A stretch of DNA of 64,000 nt, taken from Rhabdornis inornatus. Taxonomy: Eukaryota; Chordata; Aves; Passeriformes; Rhabdornithidae. How positions within the stretch are numbered: the first letter of the stretch is position 1; each line of letters starts with the position of its first letter. The position numbers and the translations under genes are program-made. The notes under the pieces were generated by a model. The model made no database searches, had not been told where the DNA came from, and was given only the letters and a program-made list of their open reading frames with translations. The stretch is from contig VWZS01004484.1 of assembly GCA_013397075.1 (NCBI GenBank), positions 930,001 to 994,000 of the forward strand. The letters run 5' to 3'. Below are positions 25,001-40,000 of the stretch, piece after piece.

Positions 25001-28000
25001 GGTCTTCACCTGGCTGTAAGTACCTGGACTTCAACAGCCATGGCAAATGATGTGATTTCTCTTGCAAAACTGCAGTAAAAAGCCAAGCTGCTCTTCATGC
25101 CTTCCACTTTTGTTTACTGGTAATTTTCCCAAAATTAAATGCTGCTGACAAAAGGGATTGCTCAACACATCGGAGTATGTGTCCCACTGGATCTGTAGAT
25201 TATCTGCCCTTCTGGCAGAGGCACTGCAGGACATTCAATGACCAGTGGTTGGCTGGGCTACAGCTTCCAGCTGGGGCATGTTGGAGGTGACACGTGGTCC
25301 AAGCACAGGCAGCCAGGGTACTGCTCTGCTGAACACAGTAGAAATGGTACTGGACCAGCTTGAAACCTCCAGGCCAGGTCTGTGCTACGAGTAGATGGTG
25401 GGTGGAAAACCATCGTCTCTGGCTTGGCAGCCAAAGTGCATTGTGTTAGAAATTCAAGTGTGCTGCAAAAAGTCCTTTATATGTTTTACTTACTCCTTTC
25501 TGAAGGTGTCATCGTTTGGCTGCTGCCAGCACCGGGTTGAAGACCTGAACAAAAAAGCACTCAACCTCCCCAGGTTCACTTTATCCATAGTGACATAAGT
25601 GCTGTTGCTGTTAGCTGGAATACCCCTTCCCAGGCCCACCATGGCCCTCAGAGGCTTGTAGGGTATGTTCCAAGGGTCTGTTCTCCAGCCCAACTGCACT
25701 GTGATACTCCAGCACACTGTTGGAAGCTAATAGGCTTTTCCTGAGGATTTCTTAAGCACATAGGCATTAAAATTCTCTCCAAAAACACAGGGAAACAATT
25801 AGAGGTAAAACCCTAGGAAAGGAACCTGGTTGATCCTATTGTTTCTGGGATCTGCAGCTTTCCTGTTTACTCAGCCAGGCTTTCAAATTTTTGTCCTGCT
25901 GCTTAGAAGTGAAGTGCAACTCAAACCAGTATTTAGTTCCTTCTGTTTTTCTTTGTATTCTAGGGAGAGCACAGCCCCTTGAAAGGAGGCTTTGCAAAGG
26001 TAGAAATTGCCAGGTGCTAATTTTTACTGTGCTTTTCTGCTAGAGACTTGCTGCCTTTGAGGTGAACTAAAATGTTTAAAAATTTTAATTATATAATTAT
26101 GAAGTCTTCTATATGTATGTATTGGGAATTGGCATACAGCTTCATTGCCTCACTCTGCTTTAAAAAAGTTCAATGGGTGACGGAGAAGTAGAAGATTAAA
26201 TGGACAAGATTGAATATCCTTTAGGGCTGTCTAGTAACTGACCATCAAAATGGCTTTTGCCTCTCTGATCCACTTGGTCTATGTGGGTGAGGAGAAGGTC
26301 TGTGTGATTTCTTGGGATCTGGGAGTGGCAGGCAGCTCTGAAGCTGAGGACTTTGTCAGCAAGCCGAGATAGCTGGGGGCTCTCAGCTAGGTGCTTCCTT
26401 CCTAACCTCTTCAACAGAGCACTCTCAGCTAAATGAAGTTTTGCCAAAATAAGCATTCCTACTTAATAGCAGTATATCACCAGGAATGACTCTGACTTTA
26501 AAGCCTTGGGAAGAGAAGTTGTCTGGACACTGTAGCAGGATAACCTTTTTATGTACTTATTTTTTAAAGCACAAGGCTGGATTTCAGAGGCAGGGTTTCG
26601 TGTTCTTGATCTGAAGTGAACTGGTAGGGAAAATGCCAAATTATTTTTCTGGAGTGAGAAATGTTTTGTATCTCTACCCAGCCTACTCATGGGGTGATGC
26701 TCCTGGAAGGAGCAAGGTGCTGATCTACAACTGTGATAACTCATTACAATTTTGTTCCTGAAAAATGTCAGGGACATTCTGTTTCTGTTCCAGAAAAAGA
26801 ATAGAAACAAACTTCAAAACCTTGGAGGTTGCTATGAAACAGAAGTGTCTTCCCCTTGGCTCTATTAATAAAGCCTTTAAATATACTCAATGCTGAATTC
26901 CCATGCCATTGCTGGTGGGGTACAGTGTCATGTATGGCTGGTAGGTATCTTCTCTTGTCATCAGACATGTCCTTGGTTGTGGATTCACTGAACTACTTCA
27001 GGCAGAATTAGGGTCCTGTGTGCTGCCTATCTTGTGGTACTGGTACAGAGGAGAGTGGTTTTCTGCTCCTGTTTTGTGCAGGTGGAGGAAGATAATTTTG
27101 ATCTTTTAATACTTCAAAATTTTTTGAAAATATACTTATTTTAGAAAATACAACTGTCCTGCACGTAACACTTCTGGTTATTTTTTTTTTCTCTCTGGCT
27201 TTCACGGTTTCCTTAAAAGGATTTCTGATTTCTTAGTGACTTACTATGGAAAGCTTGATGCAGTTTGCAGAAAGGACCATGTTACCCATGTTACACTGCC
27301 CTGTGTGTTCCCTGCAAGACCCAAGGTAGCTGCCATTGCCTTTGCATCTGCTGCATGCAGACTTCCTGCAGGGGCAAGTTTGGGTTTGTAGAGCAAAGAT
27401 GAGCTGAGGGTTTTGGGGCCAGCTCAGAGGATTCAGCATCTGTTTCCATCTGCAGTGCTCAGCAGCACTCCTGTTCATTATGGATAATTAGTTTAGAAAT
27501 CAGACCTGAACAATCTATTCTGTGGAGGACAACAGCCCTGATGAGGAAACCTCTCTGTGTGCTGCTAAGGCGTTTTGGAGCCCTGTGTGTACCCAAATGT
27601 TTGTCCTCTGCATGGAGGGCTGTGGCAGTGAAGCGCATGGGCCTGCAGCGGTAGTGTGCTCTGGCTGTGTTACTTGGGCTGGATCCCCTCCCACTTAGTG
27701 TGGTTGCTCTCCAAAATCTCCTGGCTGCTTTAACCTGGATGCCACTGATTCCCACTGGAGATCAGTCATGTATATTCTTAGTTTATCTGTCTGCAGACTG
27801 GACCTTAATCCCTTTCTGCTTCAGTTCATAGAAGAGGTGAGTTTAGAAGGGGCCACAGACCCTTCTGGATTTCTAATCCAGACTTCTGTTTGGAGCAGGA
27901 TCAATGTTGAATTCAGGCTAGGTTACCCAGGGATTTGTCCAGACTCATTCTGGAAACTTCCAAGTCCTCTTCCTGACGTTTTTTCATGAAGTGATGCAGT

Positions 28001-31000
28001 AACTCACCTTGGTGTTAATGTCAAGGGCGTCTCCCTGTGTAGTTGTGCCTGTTTAGATCTGTACAATTTCTTGTTCATGACAATCACGATTTTCCAGGTA
28101 GCAATCACAAAGCAGGCTGCTGAGATCCTGCTTGTTAAGCATCAATTATAAGATGACTTTTCAGATTAGGTTGGTTTGGCTGCTTACATATGTTTAATAT
28201 GGAGATACTGCTTTAAGAAGAAACACTTAAGTGACTGGAAAGAAGAAAAAGGAGAAGTTGGTGACCTCTCTGCTGGGTCACTTATTTCTGTAGCTGACTG
28301 CTTGAGATCATGTCATTCACTGGTTTTGCAAAGCATGTGCTGGGTAGGGTTGAGGGATGGCTTTTTGCTCCTGTTGGTCCTCTTGGTGGGATGTGCCTGC
28401 TTTGAAGATCTCTGGACTTGATGCTTTCTTACTTAAACACTTTCTTGTCAGTTTGTATTTTCTGCAGAACTTAGTGCATTCTTTCAAGGAGCAAACGCTA
28501 AATTGATGACTTTACAAAGCCACATTAAGAAGTGAGAAATATTCTTCTCTTCAGGTGTTCCTTGAACCTGAACCTCAGTTGCAGTAACTGTAGCAGTAAA
28601 TAAAAGGTGTAAATTGTCCTGTTCTCCACAAAGGGTTATTAAACATCTGAAAGACAGCAGTGGTGTTTGGGCCCTGGAGCAAGGGACTGCTTCTGACGTG
28701 GCAGAGACTAAAATGCAAGGTGAGTGTTGCACAACTTAACAACTGTGTTAAGAAGTAGATGGAGTTGACCCTTCTCATAGGTGAGTGTGGTGGAGCAGCT
28801 GTTGCATCCTGTAAGCTTAGAAAGGCCCTAAGCTGTTCGAGGTGCCTAAAAAATCTTGATTCTGAGTCTTTCTGTAGAGCTTTGAAGTTTTAAAATGTTT
28901 GAAAGTAAAAAGATGTGGGTAGAAGAAGCCTGGAATGAGATTTCCCCTTCAGGCAGTTTAGAAGCCCTCTCCACATCTCCCTGGGCTGATTTCTTCTGCT
29001 GTTAGTAGCAAGCTGATCTCTGAATTTGAGTTTTTCTACTGTTTTGGAAAGCAGAAACTGAAGTAGAAGTAACATCTCAAGAAAAGTAGGAGGTGTGTAT
29101 GGAGTGTTGGCTGAACAAGCCTGAACTTTGTGTGTGTGTGAAGGTGAGGGTGATGCAGAAGTCACCTCTCCACGCACGTCACTGGAGCCTGCTTCAAAGG
29201 GCTCATCCAACCTGGAAGAGTGGGCCCAGCAGCCCAGAGGAACAGATGTTGCTCGTTTCTGAATTTACAGTGTTTCCTCCTTTGTCTCCATGCCCTGCAA
29301 ACATATGAAATGACTTACCTTATTAATTCCAGAGACTTTTGTAAACAGAATATGTAAATATATATAAACATCTACTTGATCTGCTCTGGTTTGCATGTCT
29401 AGGAGCAGTGTTCTACAAAACTTTGCTCCCAGCCCTGGGCAGAGGAGGAGGAGGAGTGCGAGAAAGAGCTCAGGCATGCACCTCTTATCTTTGCTCAAGT
29501 CCACCTCTAATGCTGCCCCCTGAGCTGGTCTGGTATGGCAGGCCTTGCTGCCCAGGGCAACTATTTCAGCTGGGTTGGGAGTCTTAAAGCCCATCTGCCC
29601 TTTTGAGGCTTGGAACAAAAATGGTCTGTTGTGGTGGAGTGGGAATGAGCCTTGGTCATGGTTTCATCTGCCTTCTTAGCATCCTCAGGACGTATCACTG
29701 TGTGCTAGTCTCCTTTTCCAGGTCCCCATCCTTGTTTTTGCTGATGTTTTGATTATAGCTGGTGATGTTGAGCTCCTGAAGAGTGGATGTCATCAGTTAA
29801 ATGGGTTTGTGCCACACAACACTGCAGGTGTTGGGAGGAGCCCTGTGGGGCAGACATTGTGTCACTTTGATGACCACCTAGTTGGAGGCTTGACTTGGTG
29901 CAGAGCAAGTGATGCAAAAGCTGTTTCCTGCTCTTTGTTGCTGAGCCTCAGGTGGTTAATTCTGCCAGATGCCAAGTGTTACCAAGCAGGGGAGGGCAGT
30001 CACTGCCCTAATGAGTTTAACAGGTTTTGGGTGCAGTTATCCATCCTGGGACAGCAGTAGGATCAAAGTTGTTGTTCCAGTGGTCTTAAGGATTTTTTAA
30101 ATGAAAGAAAAAAAGCCCAGTTCCTTTCTAATCCTTATCTGCAGCCAGGAGGGTATTTTGGTGAGCAGTAGGTTTTCTAGGGGAGAGAGGGAGGATGCTC
30201 ATGGCCGAGCTGCGCTGGGAGTACAATATAGGGCAGATCAGTGCAGTGATGCTTCTAAATGTAACTTGCCCCTTTTCAGTGAAATTAAAAAACCAAGAAG
30301 TTGTCTAAAGTGTGTTCTGGGATTAAAAAAAAATATGAGGTCACTTGCTAGAACATGGGATAGGCTTGGAAAGCTTTTGCACCCCAGGTTTTGCTTGTGG
30401 TGAGGAGGGAAAAACTGGTGCAGTTGCTTTTTCATTAGAGGTTAGAAATAGGTTTTTCAAGAACCTCTGTTGGCATCTGTGGTTTTTAATCTCTTTAGAA
30501 AGTGAAGAGGTAATATTTTCAGATAGTATAGCTACTGAAGTTACTGCTAATGAAGTTGGTTACTTGGTTTCTGAGGAACACAAAAGGCTGGAGCAAGATC
30601 AGATTGTTTGGTAGCAACTCAGCAGATAAAAATACCCCATGGATGTGTTTTGTATGGCATGCTGGAAAGGAAGCATTGGAGTTACTCACTTCTGTTGAGA
30701 TCTGAATTAAGTCTGGGAGAAACACTCAGCCATGCATTATTTGGTGTAGCTCCAAGGGCAAGTAGGATTAATAGTATCTCAACTCTAATTTTAGTAATTT
30801 CCAAGTGAGACTGGGAATGTCCAATGGCTCCTAACACCAGTACTGCTGTGACTGCTCCACAGCCTTTGTGTGGAATCTCTAACTCTCAAGATCTCTCTGC
30901 TGGTTGGATGTGGTGATTGAGTTTAAGAAGGTTTTTGGGGAAGTGAGGGGGTTGACAGCATGAATTAAACTTAAAGAAGTTGATGAAAGGGGGGGAAAAA

Positions 31001-34000
31001 TTAGAGCAATGGGAAGACCTGAGATGGAAAAGTTGGTGTAGGAAGTGGAATCTTGGATGCTTCTGGGAATATCACAGTGATGTTGAGTATCACTGGAGTC
31101 TCACTTCGGAGGTTACGGGGCTCTGGTCACATTTGGCAGAGTACCTTATTCCCCATGGACCACTGCTGTAGATAATTTTAACTCTGCTGGCTTTATGTGG
31201 AATATCAGTTAAAGCTCTTTAGACTGATTTATTTTGAGAGACTGTATGTGCCTATACAGTCTCAAAACTCCTTCCTGTCTTTTTCTGAGATTGAGATGGA
31301 GTGGATGGTAACTCACTGAAAGGAGCAAAATGTCTTAAAACACTGAAGTGCTCCAACTGTTAAGCCAGCAGCATGATGCTCTCATTTACTGGATAATGCC
31401 CTAATGTTAAACATAAAATGCTTGAATGAGTACAGAGTATTCTGCTGATATTTTTTGGGTATAAAAAAGTGACCACCACTACCCCTTACAAATACTTCTT
31501 CTCAAAGGAGATGGCCATGAGGTCAAGAACAGAAATTTCTCTTAGCTATCTTGCCACTCCTAGTGGGGACTGTGCAAGTCTGGAGCACACTCTGACTACA
31601 GCACTGGCTGTTCTCTTGTCTCTGATCCATAGCCGGAATTGGCTTCAGCTCCATGTGTGTTTGGTAAGGGCCTGCAAGCTGAAGCAAGAGGAAAAGGGAA
31701 GAAGCAAGTGCTTCTGATGTGCAGAAGAGGGATGAGGCTTGTCCTTTATGGTGACATTGCTTTCATTTAATCCCTAGATTTGAAGCACAAGTGATTTGTC
31801 TGTTGCTCATGGCACTTGGCAGTTGCCCTGTGAAATGGGGTCCTGCTGTCAGGATGGGTTCTGGACCCTTGGCTGGGAAGCTTTGGATCTTGTGCTCAGT
31901 GGGGTGGGGTGAGCTGTGGCTTTGGAGCTGACACGTGGGAGTGGAGATGCTGGATTTACTCTACGTGCTGTTCTGTAACTCACGGCCCGGAGGGGCTGCT
32001 GTGAGGAGGAGGAGAGACTTCCCACTGCAGCTGCAAGTTTAAGGGGTAAACAGGAGGAAAACCGAAAATGTTAGTACAGTTTGTGCTGGATTGGGCTGTC
32101 CAGACTGTGAGTGATCAAAAGGGAGCAGATGTGGTGTGTCTGAGCAGATTTGGAAGCCTAGTTGTGGAGCACAGCCCTTCTTGGACTTGCACACTCAGCT
32201 GGATGCAGGACATTAAGCTTCTGCCTTTGAACCACACTGCAAACCTTAATTTTTTAGTGTTTTCCCTTTGGGAGAATAGTCACTGTCTTGAGGAGTGGTA
32301 GTGATTTGTCTGAGCAGACCAAAGATTAAACCAGCTCTTTGCCTGCAAGTTCTTTATAAAGCTTTCACTGTTTTATAATTTCCTTTTACATAGGTTTGAA
32401 GGTACTTTTTTCCCCCTCCTGAATGATGTTTTGTTTGAGTACACTTTTAAGATCCGTGGCTAGTGGCGGGTATTAGGCTTGAGAGATTACCCAAAGAGCT
32501 GTTGGAGCACTTCATTGTTAGACTCAGAAGTGGGAACCGGGTGAATTAGTTGCTTATAAAAGGATTTATTAGCGGTGTGAGAAAAGGGGGAGCTGTGAGT
32601 TTCTTCCTCTCTGTGCTGGCATTCAGCATCTACCCAGTCCTGGAGAGCAAGCTCAAGAGATCTCAAAACCAGGACTTACTGTTTTTTTTAGTTTCATGCT
32701 AATTTAAACAATATGTGGAGATTATCCTGTGCACATAGAATTGGCATAGCTCCGTGTTTGTTTGTTTTCTAAAGAGATATATTTAGGAAAACTTTGCTTA
32801 GCAAATCCACCTTTTTCAGTTATAAAAGTGTCTGTGTCAGAGGGACCTTGAAAGCTCCGTATGTTTTGGACGGAAGGAGTTGAATCTTGAGAAGAGCTGA
32901 TTACAAAAACCCAATTATTTTCTGAATTGCATCTAGATAGCACAATGATTTTCCTCTGCATCTTCATGCTCACAGATTTACTGCTGAAGTTCATCTTATT
33001 TCCAGAGTTTATTCGTATACCCATGAAAAGGCTGAGAACAGGCTGGCTGTGTTTTCTCAGGAGCTGTGGGGGACTGAGCTGGGGGGACATAGATTACTCT
33101 TCAACCAGCAAATCTGGAGGAGGACATGCTCATGTTGGGCAATGTGGTTTAAATTTGCAGGCTGTTGCTATCTAGTCACTTGGTTAATGAAGCAGTGAAT
33201 AATTTGTGTACTTAATGTTCCTGGGAGATTGAAATGTCCTTAAAAAGCCAATCTGTCCAACTGTCTGCCTTGTCTTTCTGCAACAGAACTTAGCATAAAA
33301 AGTAACCAGACCTGGTTTAGGTGACCAGCCCAGTAATACCAGAGGAAATAAAGCAGTGTGTGATCAGCATAGTGACTTGTTTCTTTATCAGTGACCTTGA
33401 CATGGATGAAAAATACTTTGTGTACAAATTTTTAGCTGCACATTCTCTGACTTTCATATTTTGTGGGTTTTTATGGTTGTTCCCTCCCCCCCCCCATATT
33501 TACTTACCTTCAGTACTTAGGGGTCTAGATAAAAGATGACTGAGAGGAGGAAGGAAATTCCACTCTTGGAGCTGAAGTGAGAGGTAGGAGGCTAAGCATG
33601 AATGCATCCTAAAACTCACTGAAGGTCTCTTCCCACGTTATTCAGAGTAAGCTCTGATTAGTCTAGCAGTATTTTACCAGAGTGATATTGCACTGTGAAG
33701 TGTATGGAAAGCTGTTCCCTTATCCTCAGCAAAATCAGGTATTCCAGGGAAATGCCCCTTGCTAAACTGTCAGCACTGTAAACTTCTTGTCCCTGGTCTC
33801 CACCATCATCACTGTCCTTCAGAAATCAGCAGTGCAGATCTGAATTTCTTTATACACTTGTTAAAATAAATGTTAATTGCTAGGTTTTAATGGACTGAAA
33901 ATTAACTTTTTACTGCTATCCTTAGATTGGCAAAAAATAATTGTGATAAAAGTTCAAATAACTTATTGTAGAAGTATGCCAGCGTGGTCTGGAAGTGATT

Positions 34001-37000
34001 AGATCATTGCTGGTATTGATATAAGGCTTTCTTCTTGTCATTTGTGTGAAATCTATTGTATCTAATCATGGAACCATAGTGTCTTTTTTTTTTATTAGCA
34101 GTACTTTTCTTTGCATTGGCTTGTGTAGGGACACCTGAAATTAAACTAGACTGTACTTGAGTCTTTTTGTGTGTTTTAAGAAAATTCAACAAATATCGGC
34201 TGGTACTATGTGCTGGTAGTGGAAATGCTGAATGAGCTTAAAAATTACTTTTTTTCCTGACTTCTAAAAGAAAACAGAGTATTTATTTAATAAAAAAGTC
34301 TTTTTGAGGTAAAATATTACTCTTTTTTTGTAGTAATGCAAGTAATATACAGCAAATATGGGGTCATCACACCTTGGTGGAGGGAAATCTGAGCATGCAA
34401 GCTGTCCATGCATTTGAAGTACTTGAAGTGTTCTGTTTTGGAAATCAGTAACAAATCCATCCACTAAAACTGCTCTCCAGGTCTTTGGAGGAGTGAGACA
34501 TCCAAGAAAGTTATCACTGTCCATTTACTCATCCAGAGGGAAGCTGTTCTATCTGATACTGCTGCACGACTTTGTATGTTAAAGCATTTTTCCTGACAGT
34601 GGTCCTGGAAGGCTTATGGAGTTATTTGCAGTGACTCAGGCAGGCATGGCTGTTAGCTGACTCTATGCAAACAGGAGGCAGTTGTGTTCCTCTTGCTGGA
34701 ATGCATTGCCCTGTGGAAGTAACATTCACCTAAGAATTTGGTCTGTGCCCTGTCATGTCTTACATAGTTTCTGAACCCTTTGCTCTTCTGCTTGAAGAAG
34801 TAGAAGAGCAAAGGGTTCAGAAACTATGTAAGACAGGTAGAAGGAAGAAGCTCTCCACAATAATGACAGTTATTTTTAGTGTTAGGGAAAAAGTCAGCCA
34901 GAGGGAACTGGGATTCAAATATTTGTCTCTCACAGCTTTTGGCTTCTGCAGTCTGATGTGACTCTGAAGCTATCTTTGTTGTGAAGTTGAGAAGATGCAA
35001 GACTTCCCTCCTAAAACTCAACCAAGCAGCTGACACATAGGAAACCCTATGTTATTAATTGCTCTGAGGGCTCCTTCTCATCCACCCCTCCCATTTTAGC
35101 AAAACCAGGAATTGAATGTTATTTTGGGTGGTTGGCTGCAAATGTCTCGCTTTACCCACTTGGATCAGAAAAATATCTTCTTTCTGGTAGAATTCCTTTA
35201 GGCTTCACAGTGGTGTAGTGTGTCTGAAGAAAATCTCATCACTTGTCATTTAGTGCAGATGGTTAAACTCTCTGTGCAATGACCCTCTTTTGGGCAATGC
35301 TGTTACCTGAGGAAATCCCTGCTTGATGTTCTGCTTGAAGAACGTGTGTAGGACTGGAGAGGGTGTGGTGTGGTCTAACAAGCTGTGGCATGTGCCTCTC
35401 GACACAGGGCTTGGAGATGCCGTTTGTCCTCCTGTGTGCACAATGGTCCTTGGTGTTTTTTGGGAGGCTCTGAACCATCTGGGAATGAAATGTGTTTCTC
35501 TGCATAGCTCCCACCAGGCTGCTCAGCCTGTTCTTTGCAGCACAGCTGCCTCACTGCTCTGCTGCTAGCAAGGTAAAATCAGTTGCACGTCTGGAATTCC
35601 CAGGGTTCCATTGCATTCCTACCACTGGGAACCAGGCACTAACATTTAGCTTCCTACCACACTGTATGGCCCAAGTTCCAACACCACCACATAAGCTCAG
35701 AGAATTAGAAGTTCCCACAGAAGGTGTTAAATGCATTAATGTTTAATTTTCTTGTATCTGCTGGGGCTGACGTAGGAGAGCACTTTTTCCAGGAAATTCA
35801 TTTGATGTTACATTGTCTCAGCAGTATCCCAGGTGGTGTTTGGTCCCACTTCAGCAACTCTGTTGGTACCTTCTCAATCCTTACAAAGCAGCAAAGTAGT
35901 ATCTCAGTCTGGAAACCTCCCTCATACAAACCTGCAAGGAAAGGCTGTTCATGTACCCATTCTTTTTCCACAGTTTTTTCTGTTCCTGGATGGGCAGCCT
36001 TTAGCCTGTAGAAAGCATTTTGATTTATAGGTAGCTTTCCAAATCGAGGTCTGGTGTGGATACGTTGAGCTGTTTTGGAGCCTGATGTGAAGCAGATCTG
36101 GCTCTCTTCTAATCAATTAAATCAAGAGCTGCAGATTTTTAATGTATTTTTTATGTAGCTGGACATACCAAGAAGCCTGGACTTAGCATTACCTTTGAAG
36201 GATCAGCAGGAAACATCCAATTCTGTTTTCTTTGTTTATGGTGTTCCAAAATAATCTTACAGAATTGCTTCTGTCCCTTCATGTTAAACCATGCTACCTT
36301 CTCGAGTGCTTGTGTTTTTTGGCTAAACTCTTTTCTCAGGAATAGTCACTGCATTAGGTAGTACTTTGTCCTTCATGTGTCTCCAGATGGGATGTGTGGG
36401 TGAACATGAACTCACACCCTTGTGTATTTAACACACGGTTGTGACTTCCACAGTGTGTACAGATTGTTCTCCAGAGGCAAAATTGAAGGCATTTGCTGGC
36501 TGCTGTTGCATGTGAATTGGGAACTGGAGTGCAGTTCCTTCTCTGCTTCAGTAAAAATTTGGAAGAGCTTTGCTTCTGACTTCCCAAAACATATTTGAAA
36601 CATAACTCAGTGGCAAGCCTTGTTTTGGAAATGGCCTCACTCCAGCAATGGTTTTGTTGAGTCTGTTTATCTCAATTTCTTCCCCAGCTTAAAAGGCTGA
36701 GAAAGTAAAACCATTGTGTGTGTGGGTGGTTGAAAATGGACTCTATGGATATTGCTGCAATTTGTGTTTCACAAATAATGGTAGCTTGTGCATAAGCCTG
36801 TAATTGACAGAAAATGCATTAAAAGCTAGCACGAAGGCAGGTCAACTGCTGCTTAAAATCCATTGGTGGAGTCTCTTGGGAGGAGGAGAAGATGGAGAGG
36901 CAGGAAATACGCAAACTGTGCAGTGTTAAACAGCATGATTCAAATGTGCTCAAAGTTAGTTTTCTTAAATGTTTACTGAAGAGAGCAAAACTTAAATACT

Positions 37001-40000
37001 TGAGAAAAGAAAGCTGTTGAGTCTGCATCAGGCCAGGTGATGGATGCTCACAGCAACAGTTATTCCCAAATAACAGTGCTGTTAATTATGGCCTGTGTCT
37101 GAAAAAAATCTGGGGCTGGTGAGTGGGAGTTGGAAAGGCTGAAGGGAGAATAAAACATCAAAATTCCAAAGAATTCAGCGTTCTGTGTGAGGAACACTTC
37201 TGGCTGTACAGCCAGCAGTGTGTGAGTCAGTCTGGAGGGTCATGTTACTCCCAGAGCTGCTGAACTTGCTGCTGCTTAGAGCACTCATTGTATATAGACA
37301 TATCACTTAATTTGTTCTTAATTAAGCTCAACAATACGAACTGTGTGTTTTTGATATCTAATTCAGATAGGAGCAAAGCCAGGTGCTAGAGCTGTTGCAC
37401 GCTGTGAGCACATGTGGATCAGGGGTGAGTGGGGAAAGTGCTGCCTTTTGACAGGGGAAAAGGCTTCAAAATCTTATTTAATAGAAATCAGTGGCTGATT
37501 ATCATAAGTGATGGAGCCATTGAACTGGGTGGAGCAGCAGTGCTCCAGTGGGAGCTGGTGTGCCCACCTTCAGGAGTGCTGGGCTTGGAGCAGGGGGCAT
37601 CTCACCCACACACATTGGCACCATCCAGATGTGTGGATCCTCATGCTGCCTTTGGTCAGGACACCTTTGGCTCTGGTCATCTGGGTTTGTTGAACTTCTG
37701 AAACGGGAGCATCACACATGCTTTGACTTTAGGTGTGCTGTTTGAAAGAGCAGGGAGAGGACACTGAGCTGCTGGAGGGTGGGGCTCCTGGGAGGGCATG
37801 CAGAAGGAAAACAAGCCTCAGGAAAACCTGACCTTCCTGCACTAACAACATTCACAAAATGCTTTTTACTTGTTTTTTTTTCCCCCTCATAAGTCAGTAA
37901 AGTCTAGTTATCCTTTAAAGAAATTGTTTCATAATCCTCACCAGATTATCTGATACACGTTTCTTACAAGGTACTGCACTACAGTTCAATAGCTTATTTT
38001 CTTTTTACAGGAAATCATGCCAATTGGCCAAATACCATATTGAAAGAAGCTGTGACCTGAGTTTCCTTTAGCTATTTAAACTTTTGGAGTTTGAAAGTAG
38101 TTTTCAGTCTCTTTCTTCTCAGTCATTCTTCTGTCCCCACATCTTCACCTCTGAAAAGGTACAGCTGGAGCTGAACATAAGGAATACTCCCTCCAACACC
38201 TTCTACTCTCAAATTAAAATTCCTGAGGGGAAATTATCGAAGTGGGATATGATCTTTAAGTTGAAGACTGTGAGAATGACTTGAAAGTGGGTAAGACTTG
38301 TTGCTTTGTTGTGATTCCTGTGGAGATGTGGTCTTACACAAGACACATTGATGAGAAATGCTTTTCTGTGTTGCCAGGGATCAAGGATGGAAAGTGTCCA
38401 ATTCGATGGAAAGCTTTTTGGTGCATCTTCTCTGGCCTGCTGCTGCCACCAGCTCTGATATTCGTGGGGCTGTGGTGGTGGTGGTTGTTTGCTTCAGATT
38501 TTACTGGATGGTAGTTGTGTCTCCAGCATGAGAAAAACTCATAGGAAAATGTAATCTTGCTTGGACGCCAAAGTCCCACAGTGATTTGGAATGGGTGGGA
38601 ATTGTCAGTTTTCAAGGGTTGTTATTACTGCATGCACTCTTGGTGTTGTCATTGGACTGTCAGTAATGAAAGGAAGGTAATAATTGCATTCTTCTGCCAA
38701 GAATAAAAGGCAAAAGACAAGTTTTGTCTTTTCTGCATACATAAATTTTTTCTGATCTTTTTTTTTTTTTTGCTTTGCTTCTTGAGTAAAACTCCTGTTT
38801 TGTGAGAGTAAACTCCCACTTTCCTGTGTTCCTTCAGTTGTGGGAGTGACCTGTTTTCACCCATACCTGTTTTGTATAGGTTGTGAAGGAGCTTCTGGAC
38901 TTCTGATAAAAGCAAATGGACTTACCAAGGATCCCAACCCACAGTAACACCAATGCAGCTTGTTTTGGTGCTGATACTGGTGGCAGGAGGTGGTTTTGTA
39001 GTCCAGATATGTGAATGAGATGGAGCCCTCCCCAAAATGGCCCATGGCATCCTTGATCATCTGTGATCTGCTGTGCTTGCCAAGCATAAAGAGCCTTTTT
39101 AAAATGAGCTTTTATCGTTTGTGCTGAAAAAGGACTTTGAGGCTTCCTGTGCAGCTAGGACTTTTGTGTTGGACATGGGATCTTCCCAGTCCCCAGGGAA
39201 TAAACACAGCTGGCGGTTTTGGGAAATGGACTTAATATCTTTGCATCAAAGCTGTACAAATAAGGCATCAAGCTGTAATGAATTAATGGATAAGGTTTTC
39301 TGACTTTTACACTGACTTAAAAGTGATCAAATAAAAAAATGCATTTTTTTTTTTGCAAGGCTGCCTTCAGCCCAGAGCAGGGGGAAATAAGCCTCCCCCC
39401 TTTGGAAACATGACTGAAACAAGCAGCCTCCATGACCTATCAATGTTGGATTATCATGCAATAATTTACTGGGCAGCCTTTTGCTGTCCAGAGCCGCCCA
39501 CGCGTAGGAGTCAATGGTGCCTTTGTTTGGGAGTGCTGGAAGAATGCGTGATCTAATGGGGTGGTGGGAGTTCGCTTTCGTTCCAGCATGCTCCAGGCTG
39601 TGCTCATTCCTCCAGTGTCCCAAACACATTTCCTTCCTCTGTGCCTGTCTTAGAACGGGCTCCCAGAAAAAACAATCCGTGTTTGTGTCTCTGTCAGGCT
39701 TTTTTAAAACCCCAGCACCTGTCTCTGGTGGAGCTCTACATGCCAGAATCTTTGGTTTGGTTGGGCATGGTTTAAGAAAAGACTATTAAAATCCTTCAGG
39801 CCTTTCTTGTTCATGAGACATGCACATAAATCTTGAGGCTCTTCAGGTGAGGACAAGAAAATAAACCTAAGATTTATTATTACTAGTTCGTGTTCCTATA
39901 AAGGCCACAGCTCGGCATGTGAGAACTGTCATCTGTGCTTCTGTGTGGAGTTATTTCCCTAGTGGAATTCCTCAGAAATTCCTCATACTTTCCTTTTTCA

